Of a stretch of 25,062 nucleotides of DNA, positions 12,101 through 18,394 are shown in pieces (position 1 is the first letter of the stretch; each line of letters starts with the position of its first letter). The stretch covers positions 1-25,062 of IMG/VR virus record IMGVR_UViG_3300027782_004642; one strand, 5' to 3'. The translations under genes and the position numbers were made by a program. Source of the DNA: a virus. A model generated the notes under the pieces. That model was given only the letters and a program-made list of their open reading frames with translations, did not search any database and had not been told where the DNA came from.

Positions 12101-12101
12101 A
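6144..12101 (+). CDS. Very large DUF4815-type virion structural protein
   Basis: 1,985 residues. The N-terminus (FNLNPYYDDFDEAKKYLRLL, then FKPGYAVQARELTQIQSLLQ) is the start of the DUF4815 family found in marine T4-like phage tail loci. The family's DNGQRDSYYDH motif is near residue 758 and a conserved helix MRDIGQIEKRVENLEYYT lies near residue 940. A conserved C-terminal beta domain begins at about residue 1486 with DPLAQTYLI and includes FVLWSNSNKYEVY. Two GY repeats occupy ~1766-1842 (GSGYANASDVIVTITGGNGS, then DGGFGYTTSPTITITRGSGG). A GAGG Shine-Dalgarno lies 5-8 bases before the ATG. It follows gp8, where T4 has genes 9 to 12, so it may replace several peripheral baseplate or fibre-attachment proteins. 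That replacement is inferred from position. Confidence 0.8.
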   Translation: MALDTNFNLNPYYDDFDEAKKYLRLLFKPGYAVQARELTQIQSLLQNQVERFGSHVFKNGSVVSGGQFFIQDAIYLKLDAAYNSIDIDVTDFSNKTILSADNSKRGEVIVSFDANAGTGDPKTLMVKQIYGASFVAGETIHTSEAVPVYATISTSGVGTGQIFSVSEGVFYYDGFFIQNDAQTVATSKYNNTTATARIGFEIQENIVTNNSDTSLLDPAQDASNYQAPGSDRYNVELVLATRALDSIDDTKFIELARVENGYIVKSNKYPLYAVLEETLARRTYDESGNYTVKPFNITLEENSSNTAQTNVILSPGKAYVYGYEYETNSPTTLVIDKPRTTASFNNKKVTADYGNFVYTTNHFGSFPINSLVTIDLHCVNTASINTSTTGTIANTKIGTARIKSIAYDSASNTSNAQTYQYKSFLFDVNVNNSITGNANSTTTNTTQVQLFGTSYSKVDNAYAGAKLRITSGAGSIDGTKSIVSYNGVNQIVVVSSPFTQTPNGSSLFSIDFEFNDTESLVNYSSTTRVVGADIAARSKDANFNNDVFITEPSYEPLIFKLGQEYVSQNSIADLSFSYRKLYQTQSFGSSLSPSLTLGSGEALASGTSTSTRATNYYITVTTQGTSPYTVGSVIPADKFTVDVGTNRINVVNGNNMVANIISTIDVSTISQKNKTFVTGNTIIQTTGGIDVFGNSAVISYSTNGQCHIASSFIEKTPGTAQSLFVTDVTAITNILDFNGKAITTANAAIATNITDRYTLDNGQRDSYYDHASIKLNTKSTPPVGPIVVYYSRFLSSGAGFFTVDSYNGINYGDIPVYQSFKKSERFKLRDCLDFRVERADATAGSGSTVTFDVDSSTTGPKVPENGSDITLDYSYYLARIDKVILDKTKQLQVVKGIPSLSPEMPSDTSTGMTLYVLTYPPYVSYYSDITTKQINHKRYTMRDIGQIEKRVENLEYYTALSLLEQDTLSKSDLTILDTQNLPRFKNGILVDAFKGHSVADVSNDDYAASIDPKNKELRPSFNIEVSKLKFDAANSTNYALTGSLLSANTTTVLAIDQPKASKSTNVNPFNIVNFLGKIKLSPQSDIWVDTDRKPDVLVNIGGDRDAWDVILKKVGVSNWNYEWNSWNTVWTGNEQTTGATAVTLPNWGGGVPQPLWATQLTTVQQGQTRSGTATSVGVGAITQSIGDRVVDVSIVPFMRDINVLFVGTDFKPRTTLYPFFDNTSVEKYVGDRVNRFYLANNNIRLNTNLSNPEIANVINRDTNTSIGNALIAHVSNNIVHVTNVTANATFNVANLKIVGSQTGLSYNVTSYEHVGGICRGATSNTITLTVDAAGVGQSNTYVGTTIFIPEGTGVGQSATITAYNPSTKVATVTPNWTKIPLAGDTAYAIGRIKSDASGSVVSLFSIPAGTFRVGEKLFRLNDNSVGDIPSSSTNGDASFFAQGILQTVEETIVSTVQPTIQRVNVNESRVVTTTVSQRQVVVGWYDPLAQTYLISPEQYPEGVYLSKLRFCFKSKDETVPITLQIRPTVNGYPSASVIYPFSTVSLTPDKVKVTASPDLDDATKYTEFVFDSPVYIQPGEHAFVLWSNSNKYEVYTAEMGKLDLVTSRQISEQPYGGSLFLSQNGSTWTADQNLDMMFRIYRSDFDTDEVVASFELAKPAANSFNYSVIQLMTSGIQLPNTSINHQYKSEIASGGFAGYKSISPFFDYDIIDNSGERELNPATGNSTFTLRSTLQSNSSLISPILDVSRMGIITVGNKINNLPLLNADITIANTGSGYANASDVIVTITGGNGSGASAVANVVSNTIDAIYIVDGGFGYTTSPTITITRGSGGGNNASAIYNGEDKKTGGNATARYITRRVTLADGFDSGDLRVYMTAYKPTGTNILVYYKVLSASDAEALEDKNWTLMTQVGNSNFVSLNNIDYRELLFAPGSDGVPSNALSYVAGNTLFSTFRTFAIKIVMTSLEPSVIPKIRDFRTIALPAG

Positions 12102-12102
12102 T

Positions 12103-12339
12103 ATGGACACAGTACAAGTAACCGATTCAACTTTTGTGAGAGATATTCATTCTAAGGCTATTCTAAATACAGATAGAAAGGGCCTAAATGAATATCTTAT
12201 GAAAAAAGAAATTGCAAAAAAACAAAACGTTGAGGCCGAAGAAACGAAAAACCGATTGACGGCAATAGAACAAGATATGCAAGACATTAAACGATTGCTT
12301 GTAGAACTAAATTCGATGAGAACAATAAATGGCAATTAA
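12103..12339 (+). CDS. Small coiled-coil protein of the baseplate operon
   Basis: 78 residues; the ATG at 12103 is one base after the preceding stop. An upstream in-frame start at 12082 would overlap the end of the large gene and is less likely. The protein has a short N-terminal segment (VTDSTFVRDIHSKAILNTD) followed by a charged, predicted coiled coil from about residue 25 (EYLMKKEIAKKQN, then TAIEQDMQDIKRLLVEL). Small proteins of this layout recur between wedge and fibre genes in marine T4-like phages, but I know no assigned function. Its end overlaps the next gene by 11 bases, which suggests coupling. A fibre attachment or assembly role is only a guess from position. Confidence 0.65.
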   Translation: MDTVQVTDSTFVRDIHSKAILNTDRKGLNEYLMKKEIAKKQNVEAEETKNRLTAIEQDMQDIKRLLVELNSMRTINGN

Positions 12340-13417
12340 TCAATTAAGTACCTCAAACACATTCCAGCAATGGTTAAGTGCTACTCAAGTTTTGATTGAA
12401 AAATCAAATTACTTTGAGGGCGTTTCTAATGCTGTTTTTTCTACTGCTAATACGGTCTATCAAACTGCAAATAATGTTTCTAATACAGCTAATGCTTTTT
12501 ACATATACAATACAATAGCATATGCACAATCTAACGTTTCTTTTAACGTAGCAAATCAAGTTTACATAATTGCTAACAATGCTGCAAACACAGCTAATTT
12601 AGCCTTTGTATATTCAAATAATTCATATACTTCTGCAAATTTATCATTTATCTATTCAGCTTCTGCTTCAAATACTGCTAATGCCGCATACGCTGTTGTT
12701 AATACAGCTTTTACTTCTGCTAATGCTGCGTTTAATCATGCAAATAATGCTTTTGTTTATGCTAATTCGGCTTTCACAACATCCAATCTAGCATACACAT
12801 ATTCAAACGTAGCAGTTGCAAACGTTAATAGTGCTGCAGCTAACGCATTAGCAGTTGTTCAATCAGCAAATGCAACGATTAACGCAGCAACAATACTGAT
12901 TCAAAGTTCATACAATTCAGCTAATTTGTTTTTAGGCTACATTGCCAATAATTCAAATTTGGCTCTACTAACGAATGATGTGGATACTGATAATAATTTA
13001 AGATACATCTTATTTACCGATACTGTTCCACTTTCAAATAATGGTGTTCTAACACAAACTTTTGTTTCAAATACAAAACTATATTATAATCCTTTATCTG
13101 GACAATTAAACGCTTCAAATTTCAACTCTCTTTCTGATGAGAGATTTAAAAAAGATGTTATCTATATTGAAGATGCTGTTGCAACATTGAAGAATATTGA
13201 TGGTGTTAAATTTGCATGGATAGAAAATGATAACCATTCATATGGTGTTATTGCTCAACAACTCGAAAAAATATTGCCGGAGTTGGTAAATGGGACAGAA
13301 CAAAAGACTGTCAATTACTCAGGTTTAATAGCTTTCTTGATAAATGCGGTAAAAGAATTGGACACTCGTGTTTTAGAGCTAGAAAAGATTATAAATAACA
13401 AGAACGCCGAGTTCTAA
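12329..13417 (+). CDS. Tail fibre with heptad stalk and C-terminal S74 intramolecular chaperone
   Basis: 362 residues. Residues 34-194 are 23 consecutive heptads in one register, 19 starting with Asn and usually carrying Phe or Tyr at the fourth place (NLAFVYS, NNSYTSA, NTAFTSA, NAAFNHA). This fits a thin trimeric coiled-coil stalk. The C-terminal ~95 residues are a peptidase S74 (endosialidase-type) chaperone: LSDERFKKDV gives the Ser268/Lys273 dyad with the five-residue spacing of the family, followed by the GVIAQQLEKILPELV and NYSGLIAFLINAVKEL helices. In known members the domain trimerises the fibre, then cuts itself off before the serine. The mature fibre would end near residue 267 with a small beta head (~200-267). 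The start overlaps the previous gene. Confidence 0.88.
   Translation: MAINQLSTSNTFQQWLSATQVLIEKSNYFEGVSNAVFSTANTVYQTANNVSNTANAFYIYNTIAYAQSNVSFNVANQVYIIANNAANTANLAFVYSNNSYTSANLSFIYSASASNTANAAYAVVNTAFTSANAAFNHANNAFVYANSAFTTSNLAYTYSNVAVANVNSAAANALAVVQSANATINAATILIQSSYNSANLFLGYIANNSNLALLTNDVDTDNNLRYILFTDTVPLSNNGVLTQTFVSNTKLYYNPLSGQLNASNFNSLSDERFKKDVIYIEDAVATLKNIDGVKFAWIENDNHSYGVIAQQLEKILPELVNGTEQKTVNYSGLIAFLINAVKELDTRVLELEKIINNKNAEF
13390..13397 (+). promoter_or_regulatory. T4-type late promoter TATAAATA before the small fibre genes
   Basis: An exact TATAAATA lies in the last codons of the S74 fibre gene, 32 bases before the next ATG at 13430. Initiation a few bases downstream would give a leader that contains the GGGAGCG ribosome site at about 13420. 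This spacing is typical of T4-like late genes, and it would let the adhesin module be transcribed independently of the baseplate operon. Confidence 0.5.
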
Positions 13418-13429
13418 AAGGGAGCGAAG

Positions 13430-13699
13430 ATGGCCATCAAAGTAAGCGGTACAGTCGTTGTCGATGACAACCGCAACATCATAAATGCTAATTCAGCATC
13501 ATTTACTGGAAACACTGGTATTGAATTACCGGTGGGAACCACTGCTCAGCGTTCGGCCAGTCCTAAGATTGGTACTTTGCGATTTAATACTCAAGACGAT
13601 AAGTTAGAAATATATAAGGCTGGTGGTTGGGCCTCAGCTGGGCCTAAAATTGGTTCAATATTATTTGGCGCAGGTTTTCGTAGTGATGGAAGTGGTTAA
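13430..13699 (+). CDS. Mini tail-fibre protein (89 residues)
   Basis: The sequence reads like a segment of a long marine phage fibre made as its own protein. The N-terminus MAIKVSGTVVVDDNRNIINA and the block GNTGIELPVGTTAQR ... IGTLRFNTQDDKLEIYKAGG match the modules found near the ends of many long tail fibres, where the RFNT/LEIY strand pair precedes the tip. A strong GGGAGCG Shine-Dalgarno precedes the ATG. It is followed within 15 bases by the next gene. It could be a small fibre tip or collar, or a fragment left by recombination in a fibre gene. The clean start, RBS and stop favour a functional gene. Confidence 0.7.
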   Translation: MAIKVSGTVVVDDNRNIINANSASFTGNTGIELPVGTTAQRSASPKIGTLRFNTQDDKLEIYKAGGWASAGPKIGSILFGAGFRSDGSG

Positions 13700-13713
13700 A
13701 AAAGGTTTTTAAT

Positions 13714-14436
13714 ATGAGTGATGAGATTATTGTTTATTGGGGGTTTTCAGGATTTGATGTTGGTGGAGAAACACAATATAGGTTTGATGACCCAAAAAGA
13801 ATTAAGTTGGATAGTAAAGAGTTAGATAAGGAAAATGGATTAAGTTTACAGTTTACAAAATGCCCAGCATATAAAGATGTAATTGAATCAACTTTTACCC
13901 TAAATAGCCCTTTCGATTTTACAATTAGAAGTAGCAATGGACAGTTTATGTTTGATGCTCCTTATGCAAATCAGGAATTTTTGAATAAGTATTTTCTTAT
14001 TCGTGACGTTAAAAGTAAGTTTTTTACTTTTAAAACACCGTTTTTGTTCTTTTGTGAAGAATCTTTACATATGCAACAGACTGGTGCTTTTTTTAACCAG
14101 AATGGTTTTATTGATAAGACTTTAATTATTCCTGGAAAGTATGATATAGGTAAATGGTTTAGGCCTTTAGAGACACCATTTATCTTTAAAAATGATATTG
14201 AAAGTGTGAGTGTGTCGGAAAATGATGTTTTGACTTATGTTAATTTTTTAACAGACAAAAAGGTAATTTTAAAACGTTTTCATTACACACAAGAAATGGA
14301 ACAATTAGTCCGAGAAATGTCAGGACTAAAAAGATTTAAGACAGAGTTTAAACCTTTGTCTTGGTTTTATAAAAAATTTTCTTCGAATGGAATAAAAAAG
14401 AAAGTTTTAAAATTAATTAAAGAAAATTTGGTGTAA
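13714..14436 (+). CDS. Unknown protein (240 residues) in the adhesin module
   Basis: I do not recognise a characterised function. Visible features are a tryptophan/glycine-containing start (IIVYWGFSGFDVGGE), a QFTKCPAYKDV segment with TFTLNSPFDFTI shortly after, and a basic, lysine-rich C-terminus (KKFSSNGIKKKVLKLIKE). The CPA/SPFD pair resembles an uncharacterised family I recall from marine T4-like phages, but I cannot check this. There is no signal peptide or obvious membrane segment. The gene looks more AT-rich than its fibre neighbours (15 G+C in the line 14341-14400). It lies between two small structural genes, so a tail-associated or fibre-modifying role is possible but unsupported. 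AAAGG at 13700-13705 may be its RBS. Confidence 0.6.
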   Translation: MSDEIIVYWGFSGFDVGGETQYRFDDPKRIKLDSKELDKENGLSLQFTKCPAYKDVIESTFTLNSPFDFTIRSSNGQFMFDAPYANQEFLNKYFLIRDVKSKFFTFKTPFLFFCEESLHMQQTGAFFNQNGFIDKTLIIPGKYDIGKWFRPLETPFIFKNDIESVSVSENDVLTYVNFLTDKKVILKRFHYTQEMEQLVREMSGLKRFKTEFKPLSWFYKKFSSNGIKKKVLKLIKENLV

Positions 14437-14449
14437 CTAGGAGAAAAAT

Positions 14450-14773
14450 ATGGCATCAGGAATTTTAGGGCAATCAGATATAACCGTTGCTTCGACATGG
14501 ACGACAGTTTATACCGTCCCTGCTGGAAAACTTGCTACAGTAAACGTAAACTCATTAAATTATGGTGCGTCAACTATTAGGGTTGATATAGCTTTGTCAA
14601 CACAAGCAAGTACTCCAACAACATCAGAATATATAGAGTTTTCTGCTGCGGTTTCGGGTTATGAAGTTTTGGAACGTGGCGGCTTTGTTTTGGAAGCTGG
14701 AAGAAAAGTGTTTGTACGAAGCACAACACCAAGTCCAACTTTAGCAATAACAGTAACAGGATATGAGGAATAA
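14450..14773 (+). CDS. Small beta-rich virion protein
   Basis: 107 residues of alternating polar and hydrophobic strands, with a family-like pattern: a start around ILGQSDITVASTWTTVYTVP, then AGKLATVNVNSLNYG, and near the end GGFVLEAGRKVFVRS before a final ITVTGYEE. Proteins of this kind occur beside fibre genes in many marine phages and look like single-domain beta sandwiches that decorate fibres or other virion parts. No function is known to me. An AGGAGA Shine-Dalgarno precedes the ATG at good spacing, and the next gene starts three bases after the stop, so it is probably co-translated with the cysteine-rich adhesin. Confidence 0.65.
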   Translation: MASGILGQSDITVASTWTTVYTVPAGKLATVNVNSLNYGASTIRVDIALSTQASTPTTSEYIEFSAAVSGYEVLERGGFVLEAGRKVFVRSTTPSPTLAITVTGYEE

Positions 14774-14776
14774 AAA

Positions 14777-15955
14777 ATGTCTAGATATTTAAAAACAGCT
14801 ACAGCTGCGGTTTATAGAAACAAGAAAACATATCTTGTTGCTGGAAATTATACATTCTCCGTGCCTTTTACTTCTAATGAAGTGAAGGTTATGGTTTTTG
14901 GCGGCGGTGGCAACGCTTGTTTTACATGTATTAACGCAGCAGGTAGTGCTTACAATTGTGGTTTTGTTCTGGGTGCTGCAAGTGGGCCAGGCGGTGGATT
15001 CTCAGAAAAACTTTATACCGGTGTTGCAGGATCTTCAGCTTGTATCGTTTTAGGTTCGGCTACTTCCAACTCAAGTTTTTGCATTTCTGGCGCTGGCACG
15101 GTTGCTGCCACAGGCGGCCGCCTTCTAGGTGGAAATGGCACGCCTTGGTGTCATTGTTATGGAATAGGATCCGGAGGTGACATTAATCGTTGTGGATCAG
15201 CAGGCCAAACTCAATGTTTGTGTTATGCCATTTCATGTAGTGCCCCAAATGTTTGTTGTTATGTGACCGTTGGAGCATTGATTGGTGGCGGAAGTCCAGG
15301 TAACTCGGTTAATAACGGTATTGTAGATACTCTAAGTACCGGCTCTCAATCGACAAATTGTGTTATATTCCAGTGTACTACCGGAAATTATTATGGATAC
15401 GGATGTTGCAAATGTTGTAGTGTCAGATATTGGAGCCAAAATGCAGGTTTTACTAGAGGATATGGATGTTGTCCAGTTTCTTCTGCCACATATTACGGCT
15501 TTGATTGGGACGTTGTAGGTGGTGACTCATGTGCTACATCCAATTTTACACTTCCCTCAGGATGTGCGTTTTGTTCAGTACCTTGTAATACGGATCCAGC
15601 ATATTGTGGTTGCTATTGTTGTGCATCAGGTCCTGGCGGCGGATGTTACGGTACACCTTGTTGCGGAGGCTCAATGCCTGGTTACATTGGTGATTCTTGC
15701 TGCTACTTTATTTTTACTCAACGATTACTTCAATGTGTGTGTGGATCATTAGGCGGCCAAGCTGGTGTAACTGGTTCTGGTGGTCCAGGTGCCGCAGGCG
15801 GTGTAGGCGGAGGCGGAGGCGGAGTATTTTTAAATCCAGCTCTGCCTTCAGGATGTGCTCATTGGCAGGCACCGTGCATTGTTACTCCAGGCTCCCACCC
15901 TGCAGGATGTTGCCTTGCTACTGGCGGCAATGGACTTGTTATTGTTTACTATTAA
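14777..15955 (+). CDS. Glycine- and cysteine-rich adhesin-like protein (40 Cys in 392 residues)
   Basis: The first ~45 residues are a conventional beta segment (TYLVAGNYTFSVPF, then NEVKVMVFGGGG) with no cysteine. From Cys48 onward I count 40 cysteines, including eight CC pairs and clusters such as GYGCCKCCS and YCGCYCCASG, mixed with glycine tracts (GSGGPGAAGGVGGGGGG). The end, GGNGLVIVYY, is the usual closing strand of glycine-rich phage adhesins. Their best-known analogue is the T2-type gp38 receptor-binding tip, with variable loops between polyglycine helices. A GAGGAA RBS and clean ends argue against a frame error. The cysteines could form disulfides after release, bind metal or form a cross-linked tip. 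A receptor-binding role is inferred from layout and location. Confidence 0.7.
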   Translation: MSRYLKTATAAVYRNKKTYLVAGNYTFSVPFTSNEVKVMVFGGGGNACFTCINAAGSAYNCGFVLGAASGPGGGFSEKLYTGVAGSSACIVLGSATSNSSFCISGAGTVAATGGRLLGGNGTPWCHCYGIGSGGDINRCGSAGQTQCLCYAISCSAPNVCCYVTVGALIGGGSPGNSVNNGIVDTLSTGSQSTNCVIFQCTTGNYYGYGCCKCCSVRYWSQNAGFTRGYGCCPVSSATYYGFDWDVVGGDSCATSNFTLPSGCAFCSVPCNTDPAYCGCYCCASGPGGGCYGTPCCGGSMPGYIGDSCCYFIFTQRLLQCVCGSLGGQAGVTGSGGPGAAGGVGGGGGGVFLNPALPSGCAHWQAPCIVTPGSHPAGCCLATGGNGLVIVYY

Positions 15956-15969
15956 AAAAGGACAAAAAA

Positions 15970-16251
15970 ATGACTAAAGAAGAACTACAAGGAAAAATTT
16001 CAGAAGCTGAATCAAGAATTACTGCTTATAATGCTTTTCTTGAAATTTTAACAACTAAATTGGAAAAAGTAAACGCTGGACAACCAGTGACTTTTAGGCC
16101 AGAAGCTCCAATTAATGAAGCTTCAACAAAGGAAGAAAAGGTAACTCATCTTGAAACGTCTATCAAAAACCATCAAGATGCGATAACTCACGAACAACAA
16201 GTTATTACTGATTGTACAACTGAGTTACGTAAACGAGATCCTGGCGTTTAA
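15970..16251 (+). CDS. Small coiled-coil protein after the adhesin
   Basis: 93 residues, starting at 15970 behind an AAAGGAC Shine-Dalgarno. A longer in-frame reading exists upstream but runs antagonistically through the adhesin gene and is rejected. Two helical stretches (residues ~1-34, KISEAESRITAYNAFLEILT; and ~58-90, with VTHLETSIKNHQDAITHEQQ) flank a proline-containing hinge (QPVTFRPEAP). This hairpin layout and the position just after an adhesin suggest a fibre-assembly chaperone, like T4 gene 38 or Tfa proteins, but there is no motif match. It is the last gene before the accessory cassette. Confidence 0.55.
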   Translation: MTKEELQGKISEAESRITAYNAFLEILTTKLEKVNAGQPVTFRPEAPINEASTKEEKVTHLETSIKNHQDAITHEQQVITDCTTELRKRDPGV

Positions 16252-16275
16252 AGGGATTTAATATTTTATAATGAT

Positions 16276-17070
16276 ATGATTGAAACAAATATAGCATTAC
16301 TCACAGGAATGCCTAGAAGTGGAACGACTTACCTTCAGAAACTTCTAGGCACCAATCCTTCAATTAAAACAGACACAAGAACTTGTCATATACCTGAATA
16401 TATTTCAGGTCTTAAAAAAGTTTTTGAGCCCGGTCAAGATGCTTCTTCCACTACGATAGAACAAACACAAAAAGAATTTGAAACTTTTGTGAAGGGTGGA
16501 ATTTTAGCTAATTGCCAAGAAGAAAAAATAAACCTTTTTAAATCAAGATATTATTTAATACATTTTAATTTAATTAAAGAATTGTTTAAAGACACAAAAT
16601 ATATTTTTGTAGCTCGAGATTTAAAGGATATTGTTTTATCAATATATCATTCAACAAAAAAATACAATTATAGAGAAGGTTATGATGGGTTAACTAAACG
16701 AGATGCCATTGGTTGCGTTTTAAATAATTCTTTTTTATCACAATCTTTAAAATTATTACCTTACACTTTTGATATTATAAATGATAATACAGATAATTTT
16801 TTGACTTTAAAATATGAAGATTTATGCCTACAAACAGAAGATAGTTTAAATAACATTTCACAATTTTTAAATGTAAAAAACGAATACAATTTTGATTTAT
16901 TGGACACTAAAAATTACCACATAGATACCTTCTATAAACATACAGTATCACATGAGGTTACTGACAAAAATATATGTTTTAAACAATATGAACAAAATGA
17001 ATTTACAAAAGAACTTGATTTTAATTTGAGAAAAATGTTTCCTGATTACTATAGTTTTTTTAAATATTGA
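16276..17070 (+). CDS. PAPS-dependent sulfotransferase
   Basis: 264 residues. Sulfotransferases move sulfate from PAPS to a hydroxyl or amine on a sugar, lipid, peptide or small molecule. The 5'-phosphosulfate loop is at residues 11-20 (GMPRSGTTYL). The 3'-phosphate motif is at 114-125 (RDLKDIVLSIYH, with Arg114 and Ser122). The common YEDL helix follows at 180-183 before SLNNISQFLNV. The C-terminus FPDYYSFFKY fits the usual end. All cofactor motifs are intact, so activity is likely; the substrate is unknown. AAAGGGA at about 16250 is rather distant as an RBS. A competing ATG at 16271 runs into a stop after two codons. The gene is very AT-rich (10 G+C in the line 16741-16800), unlike the structural genes, which suggests recent acquisition. 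Confidence 0.85.
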   Translation: MIETNIALLTGMPRSGTTYLQKLLGTNPSIKTDTRTCHIPEYISGLKKVFEPGQDASSTTIEQTQKEFETFVKGGILANCQEEKINLFKSRYYLIHFNLIKELFKDTKYIFVARDLKDIVLSIYHSTKKYNYREGYDGLTKRDAIGCVLNNSFLSQSLKLLPYTFDIINDNTDNFLTLKYEDLCLQTEDSLNNISQFLNVKNEYNFDLLDTKNYHIDTFYKHTVSHEVTDKNICFKQYEQNEFTKELDFNLRKMFPDYYSFFKY

Positions 17071-17077
17071 GGATAAA

Positions 17078-18394
17078 ATGAACGATACCGAAGAAAAAAT
17101 TACCAAACATTTATTTTTATTAAGTCCAAATAATTGTGGATCTTCTTACATAAATGAATGTTTTAAAAATTCAAAAGATATTGCTGCGCTTGAAAATGAA
17201 GGACAAGATGAATCTTATTTTTTTGGGAAAAAAACAGCAGATTTTGAAGAAAATATATCTTTCATCTTTACAAAAAAAGCAAGAGATTTTGAAGATGATG
17301 ATTACGTTCAATGGGTAAGAACTGAAGCTGCGTGGACCGAAAAATGGGAATTAGTTAATCCAAATGCTCAATGGAGATTTCAAAAAAGTCCTCCTGATAT
17401 TTTAAGGCCACATATATTACTTGACGTTTTTGTTAATCTTTCCTTTTTAATAATGGCAAGAAACCCATATGCTATGGCCGAAAGTATTATCAGGTCTAAT
17501 CCTACAGCTACTTTAGAAGATATTGCTAACCATTGCATAGACTGTTTAATAGCTCAAAGAAAAAATAACTACTTGATGGGTAATAATTTCTGTTTCACAT
17601 ATGAAGATATGTGTGACCGGCCAGAATGGGTTGAAAAGAACATTAAAGAAAAATATAATATTGAAGACTTTTCTTTAACGTTACCTAAAAAACATAAAAT
17701 TAAAAACAAATATGATAGTATTCTTGTTAATAAAAATGAAGAACAAATTAACAGATTGAAAAAACATCAAATTGAATTTTTAAATTCCGTATTTAAAAAA
17801 TATATGGACACTATGGATTATTGGGGCTATACACTTTTGGATGAAAAAGAAAGTGGTTTTTATGTTAATCAAATTTTAGAAATTGATAACTCAAAATTAA
17901 AAGAAAAAGTTTTATCTATTGAAGATTCTTATTGGTCCAAACAAACTGATAGACAAGAATATTTTGTAGAGCATGATAAAACAGAATCTATAATTCTGTT
18001 TAGTAAGCCAGAAGGCACAGAAGATCCAATTTATGGAAAAGAACAAATTGTTGATAAAGAATTGATGCTTTTGTTTAAAGAAGATTTCTCAGATTTATTC
18101 ATTAAATTAAAAACTCACTTTTTTAATTCTGGTGAAATTGGAAGAATTTTGTTGGCAAAATTAAAACCAAACTGTACAATACCTCCACACCAAGACCACG
18201 GTCCTCATTTGGAAAAATGTAGAAGATTACACATTCCGCTAATCACAAATGATAATGTTGATTTTATTGTGGATGATAAGTCACACAATCTAAAAGAAGG
18301 ATTTGTGTATGAATTTGATAACACTAGAACTCATCATGTTACAAACAATTCAGATGAGGAAAGAATTCATTTGATTGTTGATTGGATATACTAA
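17078..18394 (+). CDS. Fusion: sulfotransferase-like domain plus aspartyl/asparaginyl beta-hydroxylase domain
   Basis: 438 residues. Residues ~10-260 follow a sulfotransferase fold: a degenerate loop LSPNNCGSSYI (15-25), a KSPPDILRP segment, a 3'-phosphate motif ARNPYAMAESIIR with Arg128 and Ser136 at the canonical spacing, and YEDM at 175-178. Residues ~270-438 look like an Asp_Arg_Hydrox (PF05118-type) 2-oxoglutarate/Fe(II) domain: HQD at 371-373 supplies His and Asp, THHVTNN provides the distal His (419) and Asn, and Arg429 in ERIHLIVDW would bind 2-oxoglutarate. Known relatives hydroxylate Asp, Asn or related side chains. GAGGATAA is a good RBS. The two domains may act in turn on one substrate. 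The loop lacks the usual PRSGTT, so sulfotransfer is less certain than hydroxylation. Confidence 0.75.
   Translation: MNDTEEKITKHLFLLSPNNCGSSYINECFKNSKDIAALENEGQDESYFFGKKTADFEENISFIFTKKARDFEDDDYVQWVRTEAAWTEKWELVNPNAQWRFQKSPPDILRPHILLDVFVNLSFLIMARNPYAMAESIIRSNPTATLEDIANHCIDCLIAQRKNNYLMGNNFCFTYEDMCDRPEWVEKNIKEKYNIEDFSLTLPKKHKIKNKYDSILVNKNEEQINRLKKHQIEFLNSVFKKYMDTMDYWGYTLLDEKESGFYVNQILEIDNSKLKEKVLSIEDSYWSKQTDRQEYFVEHDKTESIILFSKPEGTEDPIYGKEQIVDKELMLLFKEDFSDLFIKLKTHFFNSGEIGRILLAKLKPNCTIPPHQDHGPHLEKCRRLHIPLITNDNVDFIVDDKSHNLKEGFVYEFDNTRTHHVTNNSDEERIHLIVDWIY

Noticed and set aside
12428-12910. Direct-repeat array resembling a CRISPR or minisatellite, with a 21-base period
   Set aside because: The repeats are degenerate at DNA level, have no spacers and translate in frame to fibre heptads.
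14777-15955. Cysteine-rich reading as a frameshift artefact
   Set aside because: The frame has an RBS, a beta-type N-terminus and the expected adhesin C-terminal strand, so the same frame is supported at both ends.
15697-16251. 184-residue reading frame running through the end of the adhesin gene and into the small coiled-coil gene
   Set aside because: The upstream part is arginine-rich out-of-frame translation of glycine codons. A clean RBS and ATG at 15970 define the real gene.
16267-16272. TATAAT as a sigma-70 promoter for the sulfotransferase
   Set aside because: Transcription would begin at or after the start codon at 16276, and no good -35 box lies at the right distance.
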